This document shows positions 22,173 to 30,569 of a stretch of DNA of 64,000 nt, piece by piece. The stretch comes from Niabella sp. (GTDB lineage: Bacteria; Bacteroidota; Bacteroidia; Chitinophagales; Chitinophagaceae). The translations under genes and the position numbers were made by a program. Position 1 is the stretch's first letter. Every line of letters begins with the position of its first letter. The stretch is from NCBI GenBank assembly GCA_017744795.1, contig JAGIAQ010000005.1, positions 3,969 to 67,968 on the forward strand, written 5' to 3'. The notes under the pieces were generated by a model. The model did not search any database and was not told the origin of the DNA. It worked only from the letters and a program-made list of their open reading frames with translations.

Positions 22173-22201
22173 GCCGGAATCAGGCGGTAATTGATTCCGG
22201 C
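22173..22201. repeat. stem-loop GCCGGAATCA-(9)-TGATTCCGGC
   Basis: 10-bp perfect arms. Confidence 0.85.
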
Positions 22202-22213
22202 TGCCCTTTTTGC

Positions 22214-22241
22214 GATCCTTTTTAGGCAAACAAAAAGGATC
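22214..22241. repeat. stem-loop GATCCTTTTT-(8)-AAAAAGGATC
   Basis: 10-bp perfect arms. Confidence 0.85.
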
Positions 22242-22335
22242 AGAAAATTAATAACCGGGCTTTTTATACAAAGTCGAACTGTTTCATCTAATGCGCTACT
22301 TCTCCGAAAAGCTTAAACAAGTTTTAAATTGAATA

Positions 22336-22947
22336 CTAAAACTCCGTTAACGCCGGTTTCAGCTCCCCATCCACATGCGTTACCTCCCGCACATCAATGA
22401 GGTGGGCAGCTTCCATCAGCTTGGTAAGGTGAAAATAGATCCGGAGCAGATCCAGGTCACAACCATCCGTATGGCTGGCCAGGGCATACTCCACAATGGT
22501 GTCCATATCCTGCCGCCATTGTTCCGGTTTTTGATAATTAAAAAAGCGATGGAAAACAAGGTAAGGGTTCCGGTATTCTGCTGGCGTTAGCGTTTTGGGC
22601 AGGTATTCCCATTCCGGGCAAAGCGAGCGGGGGCGGGCATATAGGCGTTTATCCGTAAACTGATCCCAGTCTATTTTTAAAGCACTGGTTTCCTTTTGCT
22701 GTGTCAGGCGGCGGGCGGCCAGCAGCACGGAGCCAATGACTTTGAATTTGTTTAGCACTGAAGCCGGATCCTGTTTGTTATAAACTTTCAGGCTTGCGGC
22801 GGCAAACAGCACCTGGAGGATGGTGGTGCGGTAGGAGTAGATGTCTGCATAATTAAAGCATTCTGCAAAAACCTGGCGGGGGTCTGTAACCGTAGTATAG
22901 CACCAGCCAAGGGTTTGGAACGGATCTTTGTTTTTGTGTTTTTTCAT
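22336..22947 (-). CDS. uncharacterised conserved-looking protein (203 aa)
   Basis: Intact ORF in a gene-sparse region, same strand as the 191 aa ORF. Confidence 0.6.
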   Translation of the reverse strand: MKKHKNKDPFQTLGWCYTTVTDPRQVFAECFNYADIYSYRTTILQVLFAAASLKVYNKQDPASVLNKFKVIGSVLLAARRLTQQKETSALKIDWDQFTDKRLYARPRSLCPEWEYLPKTLTPAEYRNPYLVFHRFFNYQKPEQWRQDMDTIVEYALASHTDGCDLDLLRIYFHLTKLMEAAHLIDVREVTHVDGELKPALTEF

Positions 22948-22984
22948 TTTGTGTTTATTTTAGGTGAGTGTATTAAAACGTGCA

Positions 22985-23205
22985 CGTCATACGGCCGGCG
23001 AGGCTTAGCCCAGGCAATTCTGCAATAAGAGCACGTCATCCCGAACGAGCCGGACCCTGCCCAACCAATTCTACAATAAGGACGCGTCATCTCGACGAGG
23101 AGGGCCGCGCCCGACGAGGAGAGATCTCCTGCTAAAAAAAACGTACTGCAACTTAGTTTCACTGCTACGAGAACGAGATTCCTCGCTTCGCTCGGAATGA
23201 CGGTT
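22985..23205. repeat. mosaic repeat copy 1 (CGTCATCTCGACGAGGAGGGCC... family, with ~50-bp tandem subunits)
   Basis: CGTCAT subunit starts at 22985, 23034 and 23085; matches the reverse complement of 30570-30755. Confidence 0.85.
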
Positions 23206-23229
23206 TCATAAGACTACCACCCACAAAAG

Positions 23230-23299
23230 AAGCGTGGGTTGGTCCTTACCGTGTTAAAGGGCTACGACACCCCGAATCCGAATAAGAACGCCCACGCTT
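23230..23299. other. putative structured element with 9-bp closing stem AAGCGTGGG/CCCACGCTT
   Basis: Perfect arms at 23230-23238 and 23291-23299; core shared in inverse orientation with 23351-23396. Confidence 0.6.
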
Positions 23300-23607
23300 G
23301 TATCTTTAAATATATACCATATAAATTAAAGAAAGCATGAGCGATTTACCTTAATCTCGGATTCTTAAAAGGTCGTAGTTTTTAACACGAGAATAAAAGC
23401 AAATGCGCTTGTTGCGATATAAGCATTGCTGAAATATTTTTGATTATGTGCTATTATAAAACATAAAATAATAGGTTAGAGTTAACTTATGTATAGAAAA
23501 ACAGTACTAAAGTATGGATAAACTTTTAATCAACCAAATAAAAGTATATTTTTTTTATCTTTCTCTGCGTTTCTTCCGAATAGATGTATAGAAAAACCTA
23601 ATAATCA

Positions 23608-23829
23608 ATGACTAAACTAGGAGAATATTTAGCCCTAAAATCTGTCAACAAATCAGAAGTAGCTCGCAAAACTGGACTTACAAAGGCAAGAATGAATGAA
23701 CTCACTTTAAATGAACGTAGTCATTTAAGAGCCGAAGAGCTATACTTAATTGCATTGGCAATTGATGTGAAGCCAATTGAATTGTTGGAGTATGTATGTG
23801 AGGGGGTGAAGCTGGTGGGGCAGAGGTAG
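23608..23829 (+). CDS. small XRE-type helix-turn-helix protein
   Basis: NKSEVARKTGLTKARMNELTLNERSHLRAEELYLIALAIDV. Confidence 0.75.
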   Translation: MTKLGEYLALKSVNKSEVARKTGLTKARMNELTLNERSHLRAEELYLIALAIDVKPIELLEYVCEGVKLVGQR

Positions 23830-23869
23830 ACACAAAATGACTGTAATTCGGCATATACAATTGAACTGA

Positions 23870-24526
23870 CTACAAGTTGTCTATTTTTTTTGGTTCCAAT
23901 TTTTTATATTCACCAATCATGAAATCATAAAACGATGAAATTATATAAACCACGATCAATAAGAAATTTAAAAGAAAATATAGCGTTATTATTTTATATA
24001 GATTTGTAACAATCCCTCTAATTGTTAAAGGAATATCAATCAAATTTAAATTGAATTCAAATCTTATTTCAGCGATATCGAAAGAGCAATAATTAGTCAA
24101 TAAATTTAACGCTAAAAGTAAAATACAAAGTAGAGCAATCAAAGTTTCATACAGGGTGAGAACTGTTATTTTTTTAAAAAAGTTTATCAACCGTCTATTT
24201 ATGTTAGCTCTTTCTCTAGATTGTCTTGCTCCCTGAAGTACGGCCTCGGTATTTTTAAATTTATCGTAAAGTGCTATTAGAAACGTGAATAGCAATCCGA
24301 TAAACAATGATAAGGCACTTATAATGTAACCACAAAAATTTTCGGAAAAGCTTTTTTGGAAAATAATCGTCATTGATATAGCAATAAAGAGGATCACCCA
24401 TTGCTTTTTTGTAAAATAGAACTTTGGTTTGTTTTTTTCATTTTCTTCCTTCTTGGCACCAATCTCCTTGTACTGATACTCATGAGCTTGATTTATTAAT
24501 TCACGTATATTGCCATTAAAGTTCAT
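23870..24526 (-). CDS. uncharacterised membrane protein, about 4 TM segments
   Basis: Hydrophobic stretches QWVILFIAISMTIIF, FCGYIISALSLFIGLLFTFLIAL, YETLIALLCILLLALNLL, IITLYFLLNFLLIVVYIISSF; overlaps the upstream ORF by 11 nt. Confidence 0.75.
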   Translation of the reverse strand: MNFNGNIRELINQAHEYQYKEIGAKKEENEKNKPKFYFTKKQWVILFIAISMTIIFQKSFSENFCGYIISALSLFIGLLFTFLIALYDKFKNTEAVLQGARQSRERANINRRLINFFKKITVLTLYETLIALLCILLLALNLLTNYCSFDIAEIRFEFNLNLIDIPLTIRGIVTNLYKIITLYFLLNFLLIVVYIISSFYDFMIGEYKKLEPKKIDNL

Positions 24527-25525
24527 CTAATTGGTTTTTTTCCTCAATTTCGGCTAAAATCTCTTTTAGCACTCTTGCGCAAACGTTTTTTACCTGATCA
24601 AAATTTGGAACGCCTGACTTTTCATTTAATTCTACGCCTTCATTTTTTAAGAATATGGTTGGCCGAATACTTGATATTTGCTCATTAATGTCAAAGTGGG
24701 CTTGACCTTCGTTATTTTTAATAAATACTTTTGCCTTTTCGCCAAGGGGTTTATCCTCAAATTTCTTTTTACCAAGTATTTTTGAAAGGGCGCTTATATT
24801 TTTGCCTTCTGGCTTAACTTTTCCACTTGAAGAGATAGGCTCAATGCTCAAAGTAACCTTAAATCCTTCAATTGAAGAATCAATCTCACTTCTAAGATTG
24901 TTGCCAATTCCTACGATCTGTTTATATTTAAACATAACGAGGTTGGACGTTTCTGTAAACTCCTTAACAACACGATCAGGTACGTAATTGTTAAACACGA
25001 GATCAAAGTAATAATCAGGGCAACTAAACATTTTCTTTATTAGTTCTTTAAAAGGTTGTTGAACTGTTTCCTCCGTATAAGACTGAATTAATAGAACTCC
25101 CCTGAAGCTATCTAATGGTGCATACAAGTAAAAATAATATTTATCCAATACTGCCTTTGTTGAGCTTATCGATTCTCTTTCTTTGTTGTTTTCAATATCT
25201 GCTAGTTGTTTTGTGATACCATATTTCCCTCCATCGATTGTACCTTCTATTATAAAAGAATCAATGTGCGATTTAATTGATGTATTAGGTACGCCATCGC
25301 GCATTTGTTGAATCCCTAGAACTTTTTGAGATTTTTTGTCGTTAACTAATGCAGCGCCGCCTAATGTTTTTAGAAAATCTTGGAAAAGTTGATTGAAAAG
25401 ATGATTGTCATCGGCTGTTCCTTCTGCCAAGAATTTTTTTCGCAAAAATGTCTAAAAGAGGGGTCTTCATCAGTCGCGGGGCGTAATTCTATCAAATAAG
25501 CATTTAATATTGGGTTTAATGGCAT
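24516..25525 (-). CDS. uncharacterised soluble protein of a two-gene module; in-frame N-terminus separated by an A7 frameshift
   Basis: 309 aa ORF (24516-25445) begins at TTG; an ATG-started frame from 25525 (MPLNPILNAYLIELRPATDEDPSFRHFCEKN) joins it by -1 shift at A-AAA-AAT. Confidence 0.6.
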
Positions 25526-25835
25526 ACTAATTAATAATTTAAGTTAATAATGTTTTTTTTAATAATCGCGCCAGCAGCATATAGTACTACAAAGCACAAC
25601 AATGTCGAAGTAATACTTAATTGGGATGCAAACAGTTGGTTTTAATAATGCAGATTAGTTTGATATCTTTCAGTATAAGTAATTGCTCTTCATGATAAAT
25701 ATATAAAAAATACATATTGCTTCAAAACTTTATGTATGAAACGTTTTCTAAGCTTTCATAATCTGTTGTCAATAGCGATAAAAAGAATAGCATCAATATA
25801 GTAATGGAATGAGTAGTCATTTATATGCAAATCGA

Positions 25836-26396
25836 TCACTTCAAAATCTTTAGTTCATCAATTTTATTCTTTGCCGCTGTAAATGCTTCATCTATTGCAT
25901 CTGCATTGTCAATGAACAAAGTGTTATCTGAGCCATATTTTTCTAAGGTAATGTACCATTTGGCCTTTCCCTTCTCTACATAATAACCTACCTGAAAACC
26001 ATCATCCGTTACAAATTTGTTTTCCATATAATCAGGGTTGGCTGCAATGTCATTACCAACTTCTGCCTTTAGTGCCTTTACAGCTTTTAAAACTTCAATC
26101 AGATCGCTATATTCAATTGAGGCCGTAGTATTGCTGTATTGCCCTTTCTTTACAATCTGATAAAAATACCCATTTATAGTACCGCTGGAAATTTTGCGTA
26201 CCCTTGTTTCTGCTCCAATATAAGAAGTTTTCATGTTGGGTAATTTGGTGTCTACAAATCGCATGAGGCTACCCGTTTTTGAGGCGAAAGCATCCATTTT
26301 GGTTTTAAATGTTTCTCCTTCTTTTTTTACTTCTTGTCCATAGGAAGTTATAGCAGTGAGAATAATTGCAGTAATAGTTAATAGTTGTTTAGGCAT
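25836..26396 (-). CDS. hypothetical exported protein
   Basis: N-terminal signal-like peptide MPKQLLTITAIILTAITSYGQ; intact 186 aa ORF. Confidence 0.65.
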   Translation of the reverse strand: MPKQLLTITAIILTAITSYGQEVKKEGETFKTKMDAFASKTGSLMRFVDTKLPNMKTSYIGAETRVRKISSGTINGYFYQIVKKGQYSNTTASIEYSDLIEVLKAVKALKAEVGNDIAANPDYMENKFVTDDGFQVGYYVEKGKAKWYITLEKYGSDNTLFIDNADAIDEAFTAAKNKIDELKILK

Positions 26397-26789
26397 GGTA
26401 TCAATAATTTATTTGGGACGAAGTTTTGTCTTTTGTCTCTTAATTTTTTACGGGAAGCCGTAAGGTTGTAAAATACTGGAACAAGATTCCGGAGAGATCC
26501 CTCCGCTTACCCGCTGGGGCGGGCTCGGTCGGGATGACAATAACATGAACGCTCGTCGATGACGGGGCGGGGCGTTGCTCCTTCATATTCCACAGCACAA
26601 GAGTGCGACGCAAGACTGATGCCCTATGCACCCCAGCCTGGCCAAAAAATATTTAGGAATCAATGTATGTTTTTCCTATTTTTAATGCAACGAAAAAGCC
26701 CTTAAATAAACCTTTTAAAACCACTTAGCCCCAACACCATAAATAAGGAAAACCCAATTCTTTTTTTATAACCTAAAAAACAAAGCAAA

Positions 26790-27296
26790 ATGACAAATGC
26801 TACCTTTAACCGTGTGGATGCCACACTGACCCCCGAAGCCGTACAAACCGTAAAAGACCACATTGCCGCCATTCAGCAATCGCTGCCGTTTTTGGTGGGC
26901 CTTACGGGCACAGAGCGCATGGCGCTGCCAAAAATTAATGTGGGCAACAAAGTGTTTACGGAGGATGCCATACAGGCGGCTGTAAACAATACGGCGCTGC
27001 TGCCTTCGTTTGTAAGCGTGGATGAAATGAAGAAAGACCTGTCGCTTTATCACAGTCTGGATGAGCTGGTGCTGCTGGTGCAGCAACTGGCGGAAAAACT
27101 GTCGGACACGCAATTGCTGGCGGGCAGCGAGGCCTATACCAGCGCGCTGGCTATTTACAAAATTTTTGGGGCAGCTGCTGACGCCGGAGTGCAGGGCACT
27201 AAAACCCTGCATGAGCAGTTGAAGCAACGCTTCGGCGGCCAGGGTAAAACGGGGGTACCCCTGCCTGAAGGTAACGGCCGGGTACCTAATTCCTAA
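26790..27296 (+). CDS. uncharacterised protein (168 aa)
   Basis: Intact ORF followed by a clear terminator. Confidence 0.6.
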   Translation: MTNATFNRVDATLTPEAVQTVKDHIAAIQQSLPFLVGLTGTERMALPKINVGNKVFTEDAIQAAVNNTALLPSFVSVDEMKKDLSLYHSLDELVLLVQQLAEKLSDTQLLAGSEAYTSALAIYKIFGAAADAGVQGTKTLHEQLKQRFGGQGKTGVPLPEGNGRVPNS

Positions 27297-27372
27297 ACCG
27301 TTGATGCAATTTTCTAAACTGATTAAGGAAAAACCTAAACTGGTTTAGCAAAAAACTTAACCAACCCACCTG

Positions 27373-27397
27373 AAAGCTTCGCCCGCGAAGCTTTTTT
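27373..27397 (+). terminator. rho-independent terminator
   Basis: AAAGCTTCGC-CC-GCGAAGCTTT followed by T tract. Confidence 0.8.
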
Positions 27398-27643
27398 CTA
27401 TACCGGGGATATAAGAAACCTTTGATGTTCAAGCTTCTGGGTGGGGGGCACCACCTGCGCAGGCTGGCCGGTTTTGAAAAAAGCTTAAACAGTTTGGGGT
27501 TTTGCTTCGCGCGTTTAGGTAAAAGCTAAGCGGGTAAAGGTAAAGGGTACGGGGGGCTAGCTAAAGGGTGGGTGTGCCTGCCTAAGAGGTGCCCTGCCGG
27601 GAGCGTTTGGTGGGTTAGTGTGGGTGGGGGTAGTCTCGTGCAA

Positions 27644-27700
27644 GTCCTGCTGGTCCCACAAGTCCCACTAGCATGTGTGACAAGGGCGACCTGTAGGACG
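27644..27700 (+). repeat. dispersed repeat copy A (GTCCCACAAGTCCCACTA...GACAAGGGCGACCTGT)
   Basis: Closely matches 29668-29729. Confidence 0.85.
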
Positions 27701-27845
27701 ATGAATTGGTGTTTAAAGGATAAGATTCCTCTTTCGCCTTGCGGCGGAAATCGGAATGACGATTGAAATGGGATTGGTTTTTATAAGGTGGACGCCTCCT
27801 GTATTCGTTAAACTTTATTTTTAACTTTACCTAAAATGTATAACC

Positions 27846-28700
27846 ATGAAAAAAGACAAAACACAACAAGCATTATCAGTGTTTGAACAAATTAAGCACA
27901 CGGATGAAAACGGCAATGAATTTTGGATGGCGAGGCAGCTTGCCAAAACACTTGATTATACTGATTTTAGAAATTTTTCCGGCGTAATTGAAAAGGCCTG
28001 GGAGGCCTGTAAAAACAGCGGGCATAACCCTTTAGAACACATCGTTGAAACCAACGAGGTGTTAATTGCCGGGCAGGGAGCAAAACAAACTTACTCAAGC
28101 TATAAACTATCCCGTTATGCCTGTTATTTAATTGTACAAAATGCAGATCCGTCCAAAGAAGTAGTGGCACTTGGCCAAAGTTATTTTGCCGTACAAACAA
28201 GATTGCAGGAAATAACGCAGATGGAAGCCTATAACCGCCTTAGCACCGAAGATGAAAAAAGGCTTTTTCTGCGTAATGAAATGACTAAGCACAATATCCA
28301 TTTAGCTGCTGCCGCCAAAAATGCCGGAGTAATAACTTCTCTTGACTATGCCATTTTCCAAAATCATGGTTATATGGGTTTGTACGGGGGGCTTGATGCT
28401 AAAGGCATACATAAGAGAAAAGGGCTTGCGAAAAGCCAGCAAATACTTGACCATATGGGAAGTACCGAACTGGCTGCCAATTTGTTTCGTGCCACGCAAA
28501 CAGAAGAAAAGTTGCGAAAGGAAAACATTCAAGGTAAGCCAAAGGCCAACCAAACTCATTTAGAGGTAGGCAAAAAAGTACGCCAAACTATTAAAGAACT
28601 TGGAGGAACCATGCCTGAAAACCTGCCTACGGCCAGCAGCATTAAAAAACTGGAAACAGCGGCTAAACCAAAACAATTAAAACCCAAGCGGAAAAACTAG
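27846..28700 (+). CDS. dinD: DNA damage-inducible protein D (DinD)-like
   Basis: FWMARQLAKTLDYTDFRNF, KLSRYACYLIVQNADPSKEVVALGQSYFAVQTR. Confidence 0.88.
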   Translation: MKKDKTQQALSVFEQIKHTDENGNEFWMARQLAKTLDYTDFRNFSGVIEKAWEACKNSGHNPLEHIVETNEVLIAGQGAKQTYSSYKLSRYACYLIVQNADPSKEVVALGQSYFAVQTRLQEITQMEAYNRLSTEDEKRLFLRNEMTKHNIHLAAAAKNAGVITSLDYAIFQNHGYMGLYGGLDAKGIHKRKGLAKSQQILDHMGSTELAANLFRATQTEEKLRKENIQGKPKANQTHLEVGKKVRQTIKELGGTMPENLPTASSIKKLETAAKPKQLKPKRKN

Positions 28701-28775
28701 TTTGAATTGCACCCACTGCTCTTCACAGCCGCCGGCCATCAATAATTATTTTAACTTTACCTAAAATGTATAACC

Positions 28776-29618
28776 ATGAAAAAAGAATTGATCACCGAAT
28801 TATTACAAAAATTTGAAGCTGCCTGTTATGAAATAAAGGGCGTGGAATGCTGGAGCGCCCGGGAGCTGCAACCCATTTTGGGCTATAGCCGCTGGGAAAA
28901 CTTTTCTAATGCGCTGGATAAAGCACGTAAATCCTGCGAAGCCGCCGGGGAAACGGTGACGGACCATTTTCGTGATGTCACGAAAATGGTCATATTGGGA
29001 AGTGGATCTCAACGCGAAGTTCAGGATATTGCCCTTACACGTTACGCCTGCTACCTGGTAGCGCAGAACGGCGATCCGGCCAAACCGGCCATTGCTTTTG
29101 CACAAACTTATTTTGCGGTGCAAACCCGCAAGCAGGAAATTATTGAACAGCGCCTGCTGGAAGTAGCAAGGGTATCGGCCCGGGAAAAACTGACAAAATC
29201 GGAGAAAAAGCTGTCGGGCATTATTTACGAACGCGGGGTGGATGAGCAAAGTTTTGCGCTGATTCGCTCCAAGGGAGACCGGGCATTGTTTGGCGGCTTT
29301 AGCACGGCGGATATGAAAAAGAAACTGAGCGTGCCTGCTAATAGAGCCCTGGCAGATTTTTTGCCTACGCTTACCATAAAGGCCAAGGATTTTGCTACGG
29401 AGCTAACCAGTCATAACGTAGTGGAAAAAGACCTGAAAGGCAGCCAGCAAATATCAAAAGAACATGTAGACAATAATAAAGCGGTAAGGGATATGCTTAA
29501 TGAGCGGGGCGTACAACCGGAAACATTGCCCCCGGCGGAAGACATAGCCAAACTGAAACGAAAGCTGGATGGCGATGCAAAAAAGATATTGAAGGATACC
29601 CGGAAAAAAAACATTTAG
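28776..29618 (+). CDS. dinD: second DinD-like protein
   Basis: WSARELQPILGYSRWENF, ALTRYACYLVAQNGDPAKPAIAFAQTYFAVQTRKQE. Confidence 0.92.
   Translation: MKKELITELLQKFEAACYEIKGVECWSARELQPILGYSRWENFSNALDKARKSCEAAGETVTDHFRDVTKMVILGSGSQREVQDIALTRYACYLVAQNGDPAKPAIAFAQTYFAVQTRKQEIIEQRLLEVARVSAREKLTKSEKKLSGIIYERGVDEQSFALIRSKGDRALFGGFSTADMKKKLSVPANRALADFLPTLTIKAKDFATELTSHNVVEKDLKGSQQISKEHVDNNKAVRDMLNERGVQPETLPPAEDIAKLKRKLDGDAKKILKDTRKKNI
28962..28991. repeat. perfect inverted repeat inside second dinD
   Basis: GACCATTTTCGTGA-TG-TCACGAAAATGGTC, 14-bp arms. Confidence 0.95.
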
Positions 29619-29667
29619 GAATCAATTTATATTTTTCTTGTGTTGGAGTAGCGGTGGCTTTTTGCCC

Positions 29668-29729
29668 GTCCCGCTAGTCCCACAAGTCCCACTAATTATA
29701 TGCGACAAGGGCGACCTGTGCGACAGGCA
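29668..29729 (+). repeat. dispersed repeat copy B
   Basis: GTCCCGCTAGTCCCACAAGTCCCACTA...GACAAGGGCGACCTGT. Confidence 0.85.
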
Positions 29730-30139
29730 GCTTATTTTGGGCTATGGATGCCGAAAAGCTGTTGTTTAATTATTAACACTTCTGAGCCGGTTCTTGCAAT
29801 TGGTTTACACAGGATAACGCACATACATCCTGCGAAGCCATAGGGAACGCGACCGCAGACCATTCTGTTGATCTCAACGAGATGGTTACACGGGAGAAAT
29901 TGTGAAGGACGGGGCTGACCAAAAAGCAGGGAGTTAACAATTAGCCGGAAATCCGAAAAGACGGGAAGGTGCTGTTTTTCAATATCTTAAGACTTGCCGC
30001 TTCACCGCCTTACCGGCCCACAAAATACTTTTTAGTCACCCCCGTCATATCCGGAAGCCGTTCGCGTCTTGTAGTTCAGACCTTCATAAACAATGCAACC
30101 CTGCTGCTTTCCTTACCCTAAAAGTTTAATTTTGCTGCC

Positions 30140-30490
30140 ATGAACAAACAACGGGAATGGCACTTGATTGCCCTGCACCCCAATGAATTGAACTTTAACG
30201 AAGAAGGCCTGGCTGAAATAAAAGTAGCGGGCAAGCAACTGTGTATTGCACGGGTGAAGGAACGGCTTTTTGCCTGTGCTGCCAAATGCCCCCACGCCGC
30301 CCACCCGCTGGTAAACGGCTATGTAAACGTGCAGGGGGATATTGTTTGCGCACTGCACCGCTATAAATTCAATTTAGAAACGGGCAGAAACACAACGGGC
30401 GAAGGCTATCCACTGAAAACCTACCCTGTGGAAGAACGGGAAGATGGGTGGTATGTGGGTATTGAAAAAGGATCCTGGTTTGGGTTTTAG
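30140..30490 (+). CDS. Rieske (2Fe-2S) domain protein
   Basis: CPHAAHPL and CALHRYKFNLETG Rieske boxes. Confidence 0.88.
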   Translation: MNKQREWHLIALHPNELNFNEEGLAEIKVAGKQLCIARVKERLFACAAKCPHAAHPLVNGYVNVQGDIVCALHRYKFNLETGRNTTGEGYPLKTYPVEEREDGWYVGIEKGSWFGF

Positions 30491-30569
30491 GATTCAGGGA
30501 GGCCCGCAAATGGCGCACATGAACTTGATGATCAAAGGGCTGGCGGAAGCAATCTTATTTCCATAATAC

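Noticed and set aside
22985-23090. Possible CRISPR array
   Set aside because: Only about three ~50-bp units without constant repeats and unique spacers; it is an intergenic mosaic repeat and no cas genes are present.
23870-25525. Identification of the two-gene module as Kiwa (KwaA/KwaB)
   Set aside because: Gene order is reversed relative to Kiwa and no DUF4868-like sequence was recognised; only a search could settle it.
26440-26631. 63 aa ORF near 26.5 kb
   Set aside because: Located in a degenerate copy of the mosaic repeat.
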